Shown: piece after piece, positions 1 through 7,243 of the stretch
How the letters are laid out: every line of letters starts with the position of its first letter
Numbering within the stretch: position 1 is the first letter of the stretch
Origin: an uncultured bacterium
Lineage (GTDB): Bacteria; Desulfobacterota; Desulfovibrionia; Desulfovibrionales; Desulfovibrionaceae
Length of the DNA stretch: 10,900 nucleotides
Reading direction: 5' to 3'
Assembly: GCA_905215675.1 (NCBI GenBank)
Contig: CAJMRA010000048.1
Span: 1-10,900 of the forward strand
Made by a program: the position numbers and the translations under genes
Notes under the pieces: generated by a model
The model's input: only the letters and a program-made list of their open reading frames with translations
Told to the model about the DNA's origin: nothing
Database searches by the model: none

Positions 1-36
1 CAATCTCCCTGAACGGGACATGCCCAACGCTGTCAA

Positions 37-84
37 CCCCTCTCCTGCCCCCCTGCTGCCCCTCCCCTGCCCCTCTCCTGCCTG
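37..84. repeat. C-rich low-complexity tract with a 13-bp direct repeat
   Basis: On the + strand this stretch is almost entirely C and T with a few G. The 13-mer CCCCTCTCCTGCC occurs at 37-49 and again at 70-82, a 33-base period, with a degenerate CCCCTCCCCTGC-like block between. Frame 2 is open from the window edge to a TGA at 83-85. The tract could therefore be the Pro/Ala/Leu-rich tail of an upstream gene that begins outside the window. A second candidate upstream end is a TGA at 10-12 in frame 1. I cannot choose between them. The repeat itself is plain in the sequence; any function is unknown. Confidence 0.6.
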
Positions 85-110
85 ACCGCAGCTTCTCCCC
101 GTGCTACGCT

Positions 111-127
111 CTCCGAAACTTCGGAGG
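111..127 (+). promoter_or_regulatory. Hairpin overlapping the endolysin ribosome binding site
   Basis: CTCCGA (111-116) and TCGGAG (121-126) are perfect complements around the 4-base loop AACT. The right arm contains most of the Shine-Dalgarno GGAGG (123-127), which lies 8 bases before the ATG at 136. If it forms in the mRNA, the stem would partly hide the ribosome binding site and lower translation of the lysis gene. The 6-bp stem is short, so its effect is an inference. No clear -35/-10 promoter was seen in the leader. Confidence 0.45.
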
Positions 128-135
128 CGCACGTC

Positions 136-747
136 ATGCCCATTCACAGCGACTATATTTCCGACATCCTCGCCCGGTTCGAGGGCGTCATGCGCAACGG
201 CTATGTGCCCTGCCGGAAAAAGAACTTCTTCGGTCACGGCAACGCCGCGGACTTCGGCGACCCCCTCGGCGCATCCGGCGTCACCATCGGCGCGGGACTC
301 GACCTCGGCCAGCAGGACGCCGCCGCCCTTGAGCGCATGGGCCTGCCCGCCGACCTGCGTCGCCTCTTTGCTCCCTATCTCGGCAAGAAGCGCGTGGCCG
401 CCATGCAGGCCCTTGCCGCCGCGCCGCTCGCCGTCAGCGAGGAACAGTGCGAGGCCGTCAACAGGGCCGTGCATGCCGATTACATCCGGCGGGCCGCCGC
501 CCTCCATGACCGCCACGCGGAACGGCCCTTTGCCGATATTCCGGCACAGGCGCAGGCTGTGCTGGTTTCCCTGTTCTACCAGCTCGGTTCTCCCTTCCCC
601 GCCGACGGGCATCCCGGCTATCCGACCGTCTTCGGTTTCCTTTGCCGCGCAGACTGGCAGGCCGCCGTCCATGAACTTCGTACCGGCTTCCGGCGCTATG
701 CCTCCCGCAGAAGGCAGGAAGCCGACATTCTTGCGGAGGTTCTGTAA
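136..747 (+). CDS. Endolysin, pesticin/T4-lysozyme-like muramidase
   Basis: The 203-residue product resembles the lysozyme-type catalytic domain of pesticin and related phage endolysins, which cleave the glycan strand of peptidoglycan. Near the N-terminus it has FEG with Glu16, then GYVP (22-25), then GVTIG with Thr50 and GLDLGQ with Asp56. In the family these Glu, Thr and Asp residues form the catalytic triad, and the Thr-to-Asp spacing of six matches. The Glu-Thr gap (34 residues) is longer than I recall for pesticin, with an extra Lys/Phe/Gly/Asp-rich segment at about 27-46. No signal peptide or membrane segment is visible, so it probably needs a holin to reach the wall. Start choice: GGAGG lies 8 bases before this ATG. 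The stop shares one base with the next start (TAATG), typical of a lysis cassette. Family confidence is good; the exact bond cleaved is inferred. Confidence 0.82.
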   Translation: MPIHSDYISDILARFEGVMRNGYVPCRKKNFFGHGNAADFGDPLGASGVTIGAGLDLGQQDAAALERMGLPADLRRLFAPYLGKKRVAAMQALAAAPLAVSEEQCEAVNRAVHADYIRRAAALHDRHAERPFADIPAQAQAVLVSLFYQLGSPFPADGHPGYPTVFGFLCRADWQAAVHELRTGFRRYASRRRQEADILAEVL

Positions 748-1013
748 TGGCCCTGCCCCTTGTTCCCGCGCTGGTGGCCGCCGTTTCCGGCCTGTTCTTC
801 CGCCGGGTGACCACCACCGACGCCGACGGCAACGAAAGCGAACGCCGCAAGGCGCGTCCCGTGCCCGCGGCCCTGTTTGCCCTGCTGGCCTTTCTGGCCC
901 TGTATCATTTCCTCATCTGGCCTGTCCTCAACTTCCACTTTCCCGAATACGGCTTTCCGCCCATTGACCTGAATGCCATCGGCGCGGCGCTCGCCGCCGT
1001 GGGGAGCATGTAG
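747..1013 (+). CDS. Small holin-like membrane protein
   Basis: This 88-residue protein has a hydrophobic N-terminus (about 4-18), a charged stretch rich in Arg, Lys, Asp and Glu (about 19-38), and a strong membrane helix (about 41-64). It ends in a moderately hydrophobic tail containing FPPIDLNAIG. The pattern, with an aromatic YHFLIWPVLN after the main helix, recalls the phage/gene-transfer-agent '3TM holin' group, but that match is from memory. Its position directly after the endolysin supports a holin role: making inner-membrane holes that let the endolysin out. GGAGGT at 735-740 serves as the ribosome binding site, and the start overlaps the endolysin stop by one base. It could instead be another small inner-membrane phage protein. 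Confidence 0.6.
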   Translation: MALPLVPALVAAVSGLFFRRVTTTDADGNESERRKARPVPAALFALLAFLALYHFLIWPVLNFHFPEYGFPPIDLNAIGAALAAVGSM

Positions 1014-1015
1014 TC

Positions 1016-1492
1016 ATGTCCCCGGATCGCCGCAGGCTTTTTTCCTGGGAGAAGCAAGCCCAGCAGCATCCGCCGCAGGAAGCCAGACAGCAGGAGGGAA
1101 GACCCATCGAACAGCATCTGTATACCCTCGGTATGCAGATCGGGCAGGTGCTGACGAAAGTCGAAGGGCTGACGGACGACGGAGAGAATATCAAGCGTGC
1201 GCTGCACGACGAGGCCGCCGCCATCCGGCGCGCCATTGATGGCCTTGCAAGCGAGCTGCGCGACCAGCTGGAGGAACAGGAAGGAGTTATTGCCGCACAG
1301 TCCGACCGTATTGCCGTCATTGAACGGCTTCTTGCCGCGCAGGAAGCCGAAGCGCGCGGCATACGGCGGGCGCTGGGCTGGGGCGCGACCATCCTCTCCG
1401 GCGCGGGCGTGATCCTCGGCTGGTTCCTTTCCAAGTTCGGGACGGTGATTCTGTACTCGCTCGGTCTGGGCGGCAGCGGGGGCGGGAAATGA
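1016..1492 (+). CDS. Coiled-coil protein with C-terminal membrane anchor, putative lysis accessory protein
   Basis: This 158-residue protein starts with a basic, Gln-rich segment, followed by a long helical, coiled-coil-like region (about 30-118) rich in Leu, Ile, Glu, Gln and Arg. A hydrophobic helix (about 121-150, GWGATILSGAGVILGWFLSKF) and a Gly-rich tail follow. The layout, a cytoplasmic coiled coil followed by a C-terminal transmembrane segment, is like XhlA-type holin-associated proteins, though this one is longer. A classic Rz-type spanin would have its membrane segment at the N-terminus, so spanin is less likely. GGGGAG (1001-1006) lies about 9 bases before the ATG. The last four bases form an ATGA overlap with the portal start, so translation of the two is probably coupled. 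I do not recognise a specific family. Confidence 0.6.
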   Translation: MSPDRRRLFSWEKQAQQHPPQEARQQEGRPIEQHLYTLGMQIGQVLTKVEGLTDDGENIKRALHDEAAAIRRAIDGLASELRDQLEEQEGVIAAQSDRIAVIERLLAAQEAEARGIRRALGWGATILSGAGVILGWFLSKFGTVILYSLGLGGSGGGK

Positions 1493-3606
1493 TGCCGCAC
1501 GACAACAGCACTCTGCCCGCGCCCGAACAGCGCTCCACCCCTGTTCCCGAAGTGCTGGGCGTTACGCTGGGGCAGGAGCTGGGAGACGCCCAGAAGGCCC
1601 GCGTCCTCTATGAACTGCGCTGGCTGGAAGACCTGCGCCAGTACAAGGGCGTCTATGCGCCGGAAATCACGGCGGCCCTGAAGGAAAGCAGGCGTTCCCG
1701 CGTCTTCTACCGTCTGACCACGTCCAAGGTAAACACCATGACGGCCCGCCTCATGGACCTTCTCTTTCCGCAGCGCACCAAGAACTGGAGCATCTCGGCC
1801 ACGCCCGATCCCATGCTGCCGGACGACATCCTTGCCGCCGACATGGCCGGGGAAGTCAACGCGGGTATGGAGGCCCTGCTCGCGCCCGAACTGGAGCAGC
1901 TGCGCGCACAGCGCATCATCCCGGATGCGTCGGCCATGCAGCAGATGCGGAAAGGAGCCTACGAGCAGGTACTCCGACAGCTTGCCACGCCGGAAAACGT
2001 CCTGCGGGTGGCCGGAGAACGCGCCAGGCGCATGGAAACCCTCATCGACGACATGCTGAAGGAATGCAATGCCAACGGCCAGCGCCGCCCCTCATGGGCG
2101 CAGAACTGCCGCAGCGTGGTGCATGACGCCTGTCTGTACGGAATGGGCATCCTCAAGGGGCCGCTGGTCGAGAAGGTGCAGACCCGGCGTTATATCTGCC
2201 GGAGGAATCAGGCGGGACATCTGACGTGGAGCGAGGAAGTCCACGCCGAGGAGCTGCGTCCCTATCATGAAGCCGTGCCCATCTGGGACATCTTTCCCGA
2301 TCCCGACGCCCGGACGCCGTCGGAACTGCGCTACGTCTGGCAATCCCATCTCATGACGGACAAGGACGTCCTCGCGCTCAAGACCTTTCCCGGCTTCGAC
2401 AGCGCCGCCATCGAGCGCTATCTGCGCGATCATGAGGACGGCGACGCCACGCTGGAAACATGGGAAGCCCATCTGCGCAATCTGGACAGCGACAGCAGCG
2501 GCACGGCCGTTCTCAAGAAGCGGTTTCGCATCTGGGAGCGCTGGGGCTTTCTCAGCGGCAGGGAACTGCGGACCGCCGGGGCCGACGTGCCGCCCGACAA
2601 CGACGCCCGGATCTATAGCTCCAACGTCTGGATGACGGGAGACAATACCGTCATCAAGGCCATGATCAACCCGCTGGAAGGGGTGGACATCCCCTACTAC
2701 TGGTATCCGTATTCCCGGGACGACAGCACCTTCTGGCCGGAGGGCATCGCCTCCCTGCTGCGTTCGCCGCAGGCGGGCATCAATGCCGCCGTACGCGCCA
2801 TGCAGGACAATGCCGGAATGGCCTCCAGCCCCTTTCTTGCCTTCAACATGCAGGAACTATGCGCGGAAGACGCGGCAGACCTGCAGGGCGCCCTTGCCCG
2901 CAGGATGCTGCGCTTCGATCGTTCGGGCGTGACCCTGCCCCATGCCTTTCAGGCGGTGACCGTGCCGTCCTGCATTTCCGAAAATCTCACACAGCAGCAG
3001 TTCTGGGCCAACTGCGCCGACGAAATCAGCACGCCGCGCTTCAATGCCGGGGACGGCAACGTGAGCGGCGCGGGCAAGACCGCCAGCGGGCTTTCCATGC
3101 TCATGGGCGCGTCCAACATCCTGCTCAAGGATCACGTCAAGCTGTTTGACGACCACGTGATCGCGCCCTTCATCCGCGCCATGTACCGCTGGCTCATGCA
3201 GTGGTCGCCGCGCGAGGACTGCAAGGGAGACTTCGAGATCGTGGCCAGCGGAAGCCAGTCCCTGATCGCCAAGGAAGTACGCGCACAGCAGATCCCCGGC
3301 ATCATGCAATGGCTGGGCATTCCCGCCTTCTCCCCCCACATCAACGAACGCGGTCTGCTTGAAGTGGCCTTCGAGCAGACGGATCTGCCCGTGGAGCGCA
3401 TCCTCTACAGCAAGGAAGAGTCGCAGCGCCGCCGGCAGGAAATGCAGCAGGCCGGAGCGCAGGCCAATACCAGGGCCCTTGTGCAGGAATTGCAGCAGCA
3501 GGGACTGCCGCCCGAGGAAATACAGCGTCAGCTGCTCATGCTGCTGGCGCAGCTCGGCCCGCAGGCCAGCGGACTGCCGTCCGCCGCGGGGAGGGGCCCG
3601 CAATGA
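1489..3606 (+). CDS. Phage portal (head-to-tail connector) protein
   Basis: At 705 residues this is in the size range of podovirus portals. The portal is a ring of subunits at one capsid vertex; DNA enters and leaves through it, and it nucleates prohead assembly. Supporting features are WDIFPDPDA at 266-274, the region IPYYWYPYSRDDSTFWPEG (401-419), and GDGNVSGAGKTASGLSML (521-538). A segment of the last kind ('AG.TASGLSML') is typical of portals paired with N4-gp56-type capsids. The C-terminus (about 640-690) is a Gln/Glu/Arg-rich helical barrel-like tail. The start overlaps the previous stop (ATGA). The next codon is also ATG (1492), and the upstream G-rich run is a poor ribosome binding site, so either ATG may be used, probably by coupling. 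A terminase large subunit would usually precede it, but here lysis genes do. Confidence 0.85.
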   Translation: MMPHDNSTLPAPEQRSTPVPEVLGVTLGQELGDAQKARVLYELRWLEDLRQYKGVYAPEITAALKESRRSRVFYRLTTSKVNTMTARLMDLLFPQRTKNWSISATPDPMLPDDILAADMAGEVNAGMEALLAPELEQLRAQRIIPDASAMQQMRKGAYEQVLRQLATPENVLRVAGERARRMETLIDDMLKECNANGQRRPSWAQNCRSVVHDACLYGMGILKGPLVEKVQTRRYICRRNQAGHLTWSEEVHAEELRPYHEAVPIWDIFPDPDARTPSELRYVWQSHLMTDKDVLALKTFPGFDSAAIERYLRDHEDGDATLETWEAHLRNLDSDSSGTAVLKKRFRIWERWGFLSGRELRTAGADVPPDNDARIYSSNVWMTGDNTVIKAMINPLEGVDIPYYWYPYSRDDSTFWPEGIASLLRSPQAGINAAVRAMQDNAGMASSPFLAFNMQELCAEDAADLQGALARRMLRFDRSGVTLPHAFQAVTVPSCISENLTQQQFWANCADEISTPRFNAGDGNVSGAGKTASGLSMLMGASNILLKDHVKLFDDHVIAPFIRAMYRWLMQWSPREDCKGDFEIVASGSQSLIAKEVRAQQIPGIMQWLGIPAFSPHINERGLLEVAFEQTDLPVERILYSKEESQRRRQEMQQAGAQANTRALVQELQQQGLPPEEIQRQLLMLLAQLGPQASGLPSAAGRGPQ

Positions 3607-3830
3607 CGACGCACGAAAACCCGCGCGAACAGGTTCGCAGGAGCATGGCGGCCCTGCGGCAGTTCGGGACAGGCTGCGAACAGGCCCTGACAAGCCTCAT
3701 GCAGTCCGTGCTGCAGGAAGCCCGGGAAGAACTGGAGAAAGCCACGGACAGCATCGCCATCTACCGGGCGCAGGGACGCGCGCAACTGGCGCGGGACATT
3801 CTCTATGACCTCAAACACACAGCGCAATAG
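3603..3830 (+). CDS. Small helical protein between portal and scaffold genes
   Basis: The 75-residue product is predicted to be nearly all helix, with many Glu, Arg, Gln, Ala and Leu residues, and no membrane segment or recognisable motif. Its ATG overlaps the portal stop as ATGA, and GGGGAGGGG (3588-3596) lies 6 bases upstream, so it should be well translated and coupled to the portal. Small proteins of unknown role at this position are common in podovirus head modules, where they may be minor head or assembly factors. I do not recognise the family. The real-gene call rests on its tight overlap, good ribosome binding site and co-directional place in the operon. Confidence 0.7.
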   Translation: MTTHENPREQVRRSMAALRQFGTGCEQALTSLMQSVLQEAREELEKATDSIAIYRAQGRAQLARDILYDLKHTAQ

Positions 3831-3854
3831 AGCTTTTTGCCAAGGAGTTGCCGC

Positions 3855-4808
3855 ATGAGCCAGCAGGTGGAACAGCCCGCGGAACAGCAGGATATGCAGA
3901 CCATCCCGGACGAGGAACGCCATTTTGCCGAAGGTCTTGCCGCCGCCCTCGATGACGGCGACGCCCGGACGGATCAGAACGCTTCCGGGCAGGAACAGGC
4001 GGAACCCGCGGAGCAGGAGGCGTCCCCGCAGGAAGAAGACGCCCGCACGACCGCCGCGCCCCTCGATCAGGAGGACAGTACCGGGCAGCCGGAGCCTTCT
4101 GCCGTTCCGCAGCAGCCGCCCGTTGTGCCCGCTGTCCCGACGGCTCCGGCTCCGGTTTCGGAGATGCCGCCGGACAGCAGTCCCGCCGAACCGCAGCCGT
4201 CGCAGGCCGTAACGCTGCCCGAAGAATTGCGGCAGGAATACGCGCGACTGGAGAAGCTTGACCCGGAAGCGGCCCGCATGGCCCTGGAGGATTCCCCCAC
4301 CGGCGAGGCCATGCGCTACCGGCTGGAGCAGTACGGCGCGGAACAGGCCCTTGACCACGCCAGCCTTGTACGGCTGCAGCGACTGATGCAGCGCTGGCAG
4401 GTGCAGGAACGCGATGCCCGGAGGCAGGAGCAGACCCGACAGGAGGCCCTTGCCCGGCATATGCACTTCATGAACGTCATGCAGCATGACCACCCGGAAT
4501 TTCACAGTCTGCTGACAGGCGGGGATATGGCGGCACAGGTGCGCTTCCGCAATGACGTGCTGCACTGGATTGAATCCAAGCCCTATGCGGAGGCCGCGCC
4601 TCTCATGGAGACGTTCAACAGGAGCCGTGACCCGCAGGAAGTCAGCCGCCTGCTGACGCAGTTCAGGCAGGAGCGTGACGCATGCAGACCCGATCCCACG
4701 GGGGCGCTTGCCGTTCCGGGACGCGGCGGCACCGTTGCCCCTGCCGGCATAGGAAGCAAGGACGACTTCGGCGCCGGACTGTCCCTTTCCCTTTCGTCCA
4801 AAGAGTAA
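3855..4808 (+). CDS. Putative capsid scaffolding protein
   Basis: The 317-residue product has an acidic, Gln/Glu/Pro/Ala-rich, probably disordered N-terminal part (about 1-118), then a helical, coiled-coil-like region (about 120-275). It ends in a Gly-rich tail with the motif GSKDDFGAG (300-308). Tails with 'DDFxAG' are frequent in proteins encoded just before N4-gp56-type capsid genes. Composition, length and place between portal and major capsid fit a scaffold, which guides prohead assembly and then leaves. There is no protease motif, so removal would not be self-cleavage. The reading frame also allows a TTG start at 3837, but AAGGAG (3842-3847) 7 bases before the ATG at 3855 decides the start. 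The function is inferred from context, not from a strong family match. Confidence 0.68.
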   Translation: MSQQVEQPAEQQDMQTIPDEERHFAEGLAAALDDGDARTDQNASGQEQAEPAEQEASPQEEDARTTAAPLDQEDSTGQPEPSAVPQQPPVVPAVPTAPAPVSEMPPDSSPAEPQPSQAVTLPEELRQEYARLEKLDPEAARMALEDSPTGEAMRYRLEQYGAEQALDHASLVRLQRLMQRWQVQERDARRQEQTRQEALARHMHFMNVMQHDHPEFHSLLTGGDMAAQVRFRNDVLHWIESKPYAEAAPLMETFNRSRDPQEVSRLLTQFRQERDACRPDPTGALAVPGRGGTVAPAGIGSKDDFGAGLSLSLSSKE

Positions 4809-4818
4809 GGTGTGACCC

Positions 4819-5856
4819 ATGCCCCCCACGACCGCTACCGGAGATATTTCCTACCGGACCGCAGGCTATGTCAGCGGCGAACTGCTCAAACGCGCGCAGC
4901 CGCTTATTGTCCTGTCCCGTTTCGGCCAGCAGAAACCCATTCCCAGGAATCACGGCACGGAAATCAAGTTCCGGGGCTATCTGCCTCTGGACAACGACCC
5001 CAAGCCCCTGCTGGAAGGCGTGACGCCTGCGGCCTCCACGCCCACATTCCGCGACGTGGTATCCCGCCTGCAACAATACGGCGATTACATCGAAATCACC
5101 GACGTGCTGAGCGATACCCACGAAGACCCCCTCTGGGCCGAATTTTCCGACATTCTGGGGGAACAGGCCGCCATCATGCTGGAACGGGTCATCATCAACA
5201 AGCTGCTGGCCGGGACCAATGTGTTCTTTGCCGGACAGACGGGCGGCATTCAGGCCACCACGCGCGGCGGCGTCAACGAACCCCTGACCCTGACCATGCA
5301 GCGGCGCGTCACCCGCGCCCTCAAGCGGCAGGAAGCCCGCCCCATCACGTCCGTTGTCTCGGCCAGCGCCAATTACTCCACCTTTCCCATTGCGCCTTCC
5401 TACATCGCCGTCTGCCATACGGACGTGGAAGCCGACATTCGCAATATGCCGGGCTTTGTGCCCGTGGAGAAATACGGCTCCTATCGGCCCGTGTCGGAAG
5501 GCGAAATCGGCTCCGTGGAAAACGTCCGCTATGTGACCACCAACCTTATGGAGCCGTGGCTGTCGGAAGGGGCCGCTCCGCAGGCGGGTCTGCCCGTGGA
5601 AAGCTCCGACGGGGCCTGCGCGGACGTGTATCCCATTCTCTTTCTGGGCAAGAACGCCTTCGGCGTGACGCCCTTTGCCGCTGACAAGAAAACCGGCGCA
5701 TCGCCGGTCAACATCATGGCCCTGAATCCCAACACGCCGCGCGGCGGCGACCCGCTGGGACAGCGCGGCAGTCTGGGCTGGAAGGCCTACCGCACGGCAG
5801 AAATCCTTTACGACATGTGGATGGCCCGCGTGGAAGTGGCCGTTACCCGCCTGTAG
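4819..5856 (+). CDS. Major capsid protein, N4-gp56 family
   Basis: The 345-residue product is recognised as an N4-gp56-family major capsid protein, which forms the icosahedral shell with an HK97-like fold. Hallmarks are an N-terminal segment KFRGYLPLDNDPKPLLEGVTP (50-70), LQQYGDYIEITDVLSDT (84-100), GEIGSVENVRYV (228-239), and near the C-terminus DPLGQRGSLGWKAY (311-324). The length is typical for the family. TAAGGTG at 4806-4812, overlapping the scaffold stop, is the ribosome binding site 6 bases before the ATG. The product is expected in many copies. The TAG stop (5854-5856) is formed by the first three bases of a 125-bp inverted-repeat element, so the natural C-terminus may have been set by that insertion. 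The conserved C-terminal block is intact. Confidence 0.93.
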   Translation: MPPTTATGDISYRTAGYVSGELLKRAQPLIVLSRFGQQKPIPRNHGTEIKFRGYLPLDNDPKPLLEGVTPAASTPTFRDVVSRLQQYGDYIEITDVLSDTHEDPLWAEFSDILGEQAAIMLERVIINKLLAGTNVFFAGQTGGIQATTRGGVNEPLTLTMQRRVTRALKRQEARPITSVVSASANYSTFPIAPSYIAVCHTDVEADIRNMPGFVPVEKYGSYRPVSEGEIGSVENVRYVTTNLMEPWLSEGAAPQAGLPVESSDGACADVYPILFLGKNAFGVTPFAADKKTGASPVNIMALNPNTPRGGDPLGQRGSLGWKAYRTAEILYDMWMARVEVAVTRL

Positions 5857-5978
5857 AGCATTTCAAACCATACGGCCTGTTGTTTCGCGGAAAAAGCGCT
5901 GTTTTTCCGCTCACTTTTGGCCGGGCGGCGCTGCGCCGCCGCCTCGCGCCTCACCTTTTTCAAAGGTGAAATGCTCTA
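5854..5978. repeat. 125-bp REP/MITE-like element with 12-bp terminal inverted repeats
   Basis: TAGAGCATTTCA (5854-5865) is the exact reverse complement of TGAAATGCTCTA (5967-5978). Inside are three perfect hairpins: GCGGAAAAA/TTTTTCCGC (5887-5895/5902-5910, 6-base loop), GGCGGCG/CGCCGCC (5924-5930/5934-5940, 3-base loop) and TCACCTTT/AAAGGTGA (5951-5958/5962-5969, 3-base loop). There is no coding capacity and no clear T-run after the last stem, so it is not a classic intrinsic terminator, though the stems may weaken read-through or protect mRNA ends. Its right half recurs inverted at 10844-10900. The element lies in the only break between the capsid gene and the following head genes. I infer a REP or MITE type dispersed repeat of the host genome. 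Confidence 0.8.
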
Positions 5979-6020
5979 GCGCGCTTTGCCCTTGAACCGG
6001 AAAAGCTCCAGGAGATGCAC

Positions 6021-6542
6021 ATGGCAGACACCAAGACAGCCGCGGAAGGCAAAACCGTCGGCGAAACGAAAACAGCCGACAACAGCGAACTGGAAAAGCT
6101 GCGAACCGAACTGGCGGCCGCCAGGGCCGAAGCCGAACAGGCGCAGGAGGCCCGCAGCAGGGCCGAGGCGGAGCGGGATGCCGCCGCCCGCGAAGTGCGG
6201 ATCATGCAGGAAAAGGCCGAACAGCAGGCCGCCAAAGAGGAGGAACAGGCCCGGCAGCAGCTCCGGCAGCAGGAAAAAGTCCTGCTGACCATCAACAGCG
6301 AAGCCGGAGACTCCACGCCCGTGATGGTTTCCGTGAACGGCTATGCCTCCCGCATCGCCCGGGATGAACCGGTGCTTGTGCCCAGCGCCGTGGCCGAAGC
6401 CCTCAAGCTGGCCGTCATGGACGTGCCGCAGGTAAAGCGCGAACCCAACGGGCAGGAAACGACCGTGTTCCGTCATGTCAACCGCTTTTCCTTCACTGTC
6501 GGCCCCGCGCCGGTTCAGGCACGGACAACGGAGGCGGTCTGA
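6021..6542 (+). CDS. Coiled-coil virion-associated protein downstream of capsid gene
   Basis: The 173-residue product has two parts. Residues about 22-86 form a long charged coiled coil full of Glu, Ala, Arg and Gln. Residues about 87-163 form a small compact domain with VLLTINSEAGDSTPVMVSVNG, then RIARDEPVLVPSAVAEAL (111-128) and VNRFSFTV (153-160). A 'V.VNGY...I.RGEPV.VP..V.E.L'-like segment is common in small proteins encoded just after capsid genes of N4-gp56-type podoviruses, with no firmly known role. A capsid-associated or head-completion role is inferred. Two in-frame ATGs exist (6015, 6021). The ribosome binding site CCAGGAGA (6008-6015) overlaps the first, so 6021 is chosen. It is the first gene after the 125-bp repeat and ends two bases before the next gene's start. 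Confidence 0.7.
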   Translation: MADTKTAAEGKTVGETKTADNSELEKLRTELAAARAEAEQAQEARSRAEAERDAAAREVRIMQEKAEQQAAKEEEQARQQLRQQEKVLLTINSEAGDSTPVMVSVNGYASRIARDEPVLVPSAVAEALKLAVMDVPQVKREPNGQETTVFRHVNRFSFTVGPAPVQARTTEAV

Positions 6543-6544
6543 CC

Positions 6545-7243
6545 ATGCTGGCGGCTGATGTTCTCCGCCTTGTGTCGGGCGCGTTGCAGGACCTTGAGCC
6601 GGGGCTGGAAAGCCGCTGGCCGTGGGAGGCCGACGAGGATCGCGTGGGACTGCTGGACTTTCTCAATGCAGCCCTGCGGGCCGTGGCCCTGCAACGTCCC
6701 GACTGCTGCGCCGTGACCGAGGTCATTCGCCTTGAACCCGGCATGCTGCAGCACATTCCCTCGCGTCTGCGGCACGGGGCCAGCAGGGACGCCACGGGCT
6801 TCTGCGGACTTGTCCGCAATATGGGAGCGGACGGGGAGCATCCCGGCGCGTCCATCATGTCCGTGCAGCCCGATGTCCTCATGGCCTGGGCCGACAGCGT
6901 GCCGCCGGGCTGCCGGGTGGAAAACTTTGCCTACGACAGAATCCGCAACAGCCAGGTGTATTACGTCTGCCCGCCCGTGCCGGACAATGCCGACGTGCAT
7001 GTGGAGGCAACCTACTACACGGCTCCGGATGCCGTTCTGACGCCGGATCAGCCGCTTGGCGTGGCCGACGACTACGCGCAGGCCCTTGTCCATCACATGC
7101 TGGCATCCGTGCTTTCCGGGGACAACGAAAGCAGCAATGCCGCAAAGGCCAGCTATCACATGCAGCTTTTCAACAGTCTGCTGGGCGTCAAGACGCAGGT
7201 GGACGGCGCATGGCCCAGAGCCGTCAGCGCGGGAGGCGCGTAA
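6545..7243 (+). CDS. Head-tail adaptor-like protein (DUF6682-type)
   Basis: The 232-residue product carries LLDFLNAALRAVALQRPDC at 36-54, the signature I associate with the phage family DUF6682 ('LL.YLN..QRA...LRPDA'). LEPGMLQHIPSRL follows at 63-75, where the family usually has 'L..GT.Q.LP'. A central beta-rich region has YYVCPPVPDNADVHVEATYYTAP (139-161), and the C-terminal helices include DDYAQALVHHMLASVLSGD (175-193). Proteins of this kind lie after the capsid gene in many podoviruses and are thought to act in the neck, between portal and tail; the structural role is inferred. GGAGG (6530-6534) lies 10 bases before the ATG. The stop overlaps the next start by one base (TAATG). Confidence 0.72.
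   Translation: MLAADVLRLVSGALQDLEPGLESRWPWEADEDRVGLLDFLNAALRAVALQRPDCCAVTEVIRLEPGMLQHIPSRLRHGASRDATGFCGLVRNMGADGEHPGASIMSVQPDVLMAWADSVPPGCRVENFAYDRIRNSQVYYVCPPVPDNADVHVEATYYTAPDAVLTPDQPLGVADDYAQALVHHMLASVLSGDNESSNAAKASYHMQLFNSLLGVKTQVDGAWPRAVSAGGA

Noticed and set aside
1..85. C-terminal end of an upstream gene
   Set aside because: Frame 2 is open to a TGA at 83-85 and frame 1 ends at 10-12, but with so little sequence neither can be supported as a gene.
101..967. A 288-codon + frame overlapping the endolysin and holin genes
   Set aside because: Its Pro/Ser/Arg-rich translation lacks family features, while the other frame contains the pesticin-like catalytic motifs and has a proper ribosome binding site.
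3837..3854. TTG start extending the scaffold by six residues
   Set aside because: The AAGGAG at 3842-3847 would lie inside the coding extension; it is correctly spaced for the ATG at 3855.
3528..4829. Long minus-strand ORF (433 codons) opposite the scaffold gene
   Set aside because: It lies antisense to the scaffold, ribosome-site-supported genes cover the + strand throughout, and its Arg/Gly-rich composition is typical of GC-rich shadow frames.
5887..5969. Hairpins after the capsid gene as a classic intrinsic terminator
   Set aside because: No stem is followed by a proper T-run on either strand, and the arrangement is better explained by a repeat element with terminal inverted repeats.
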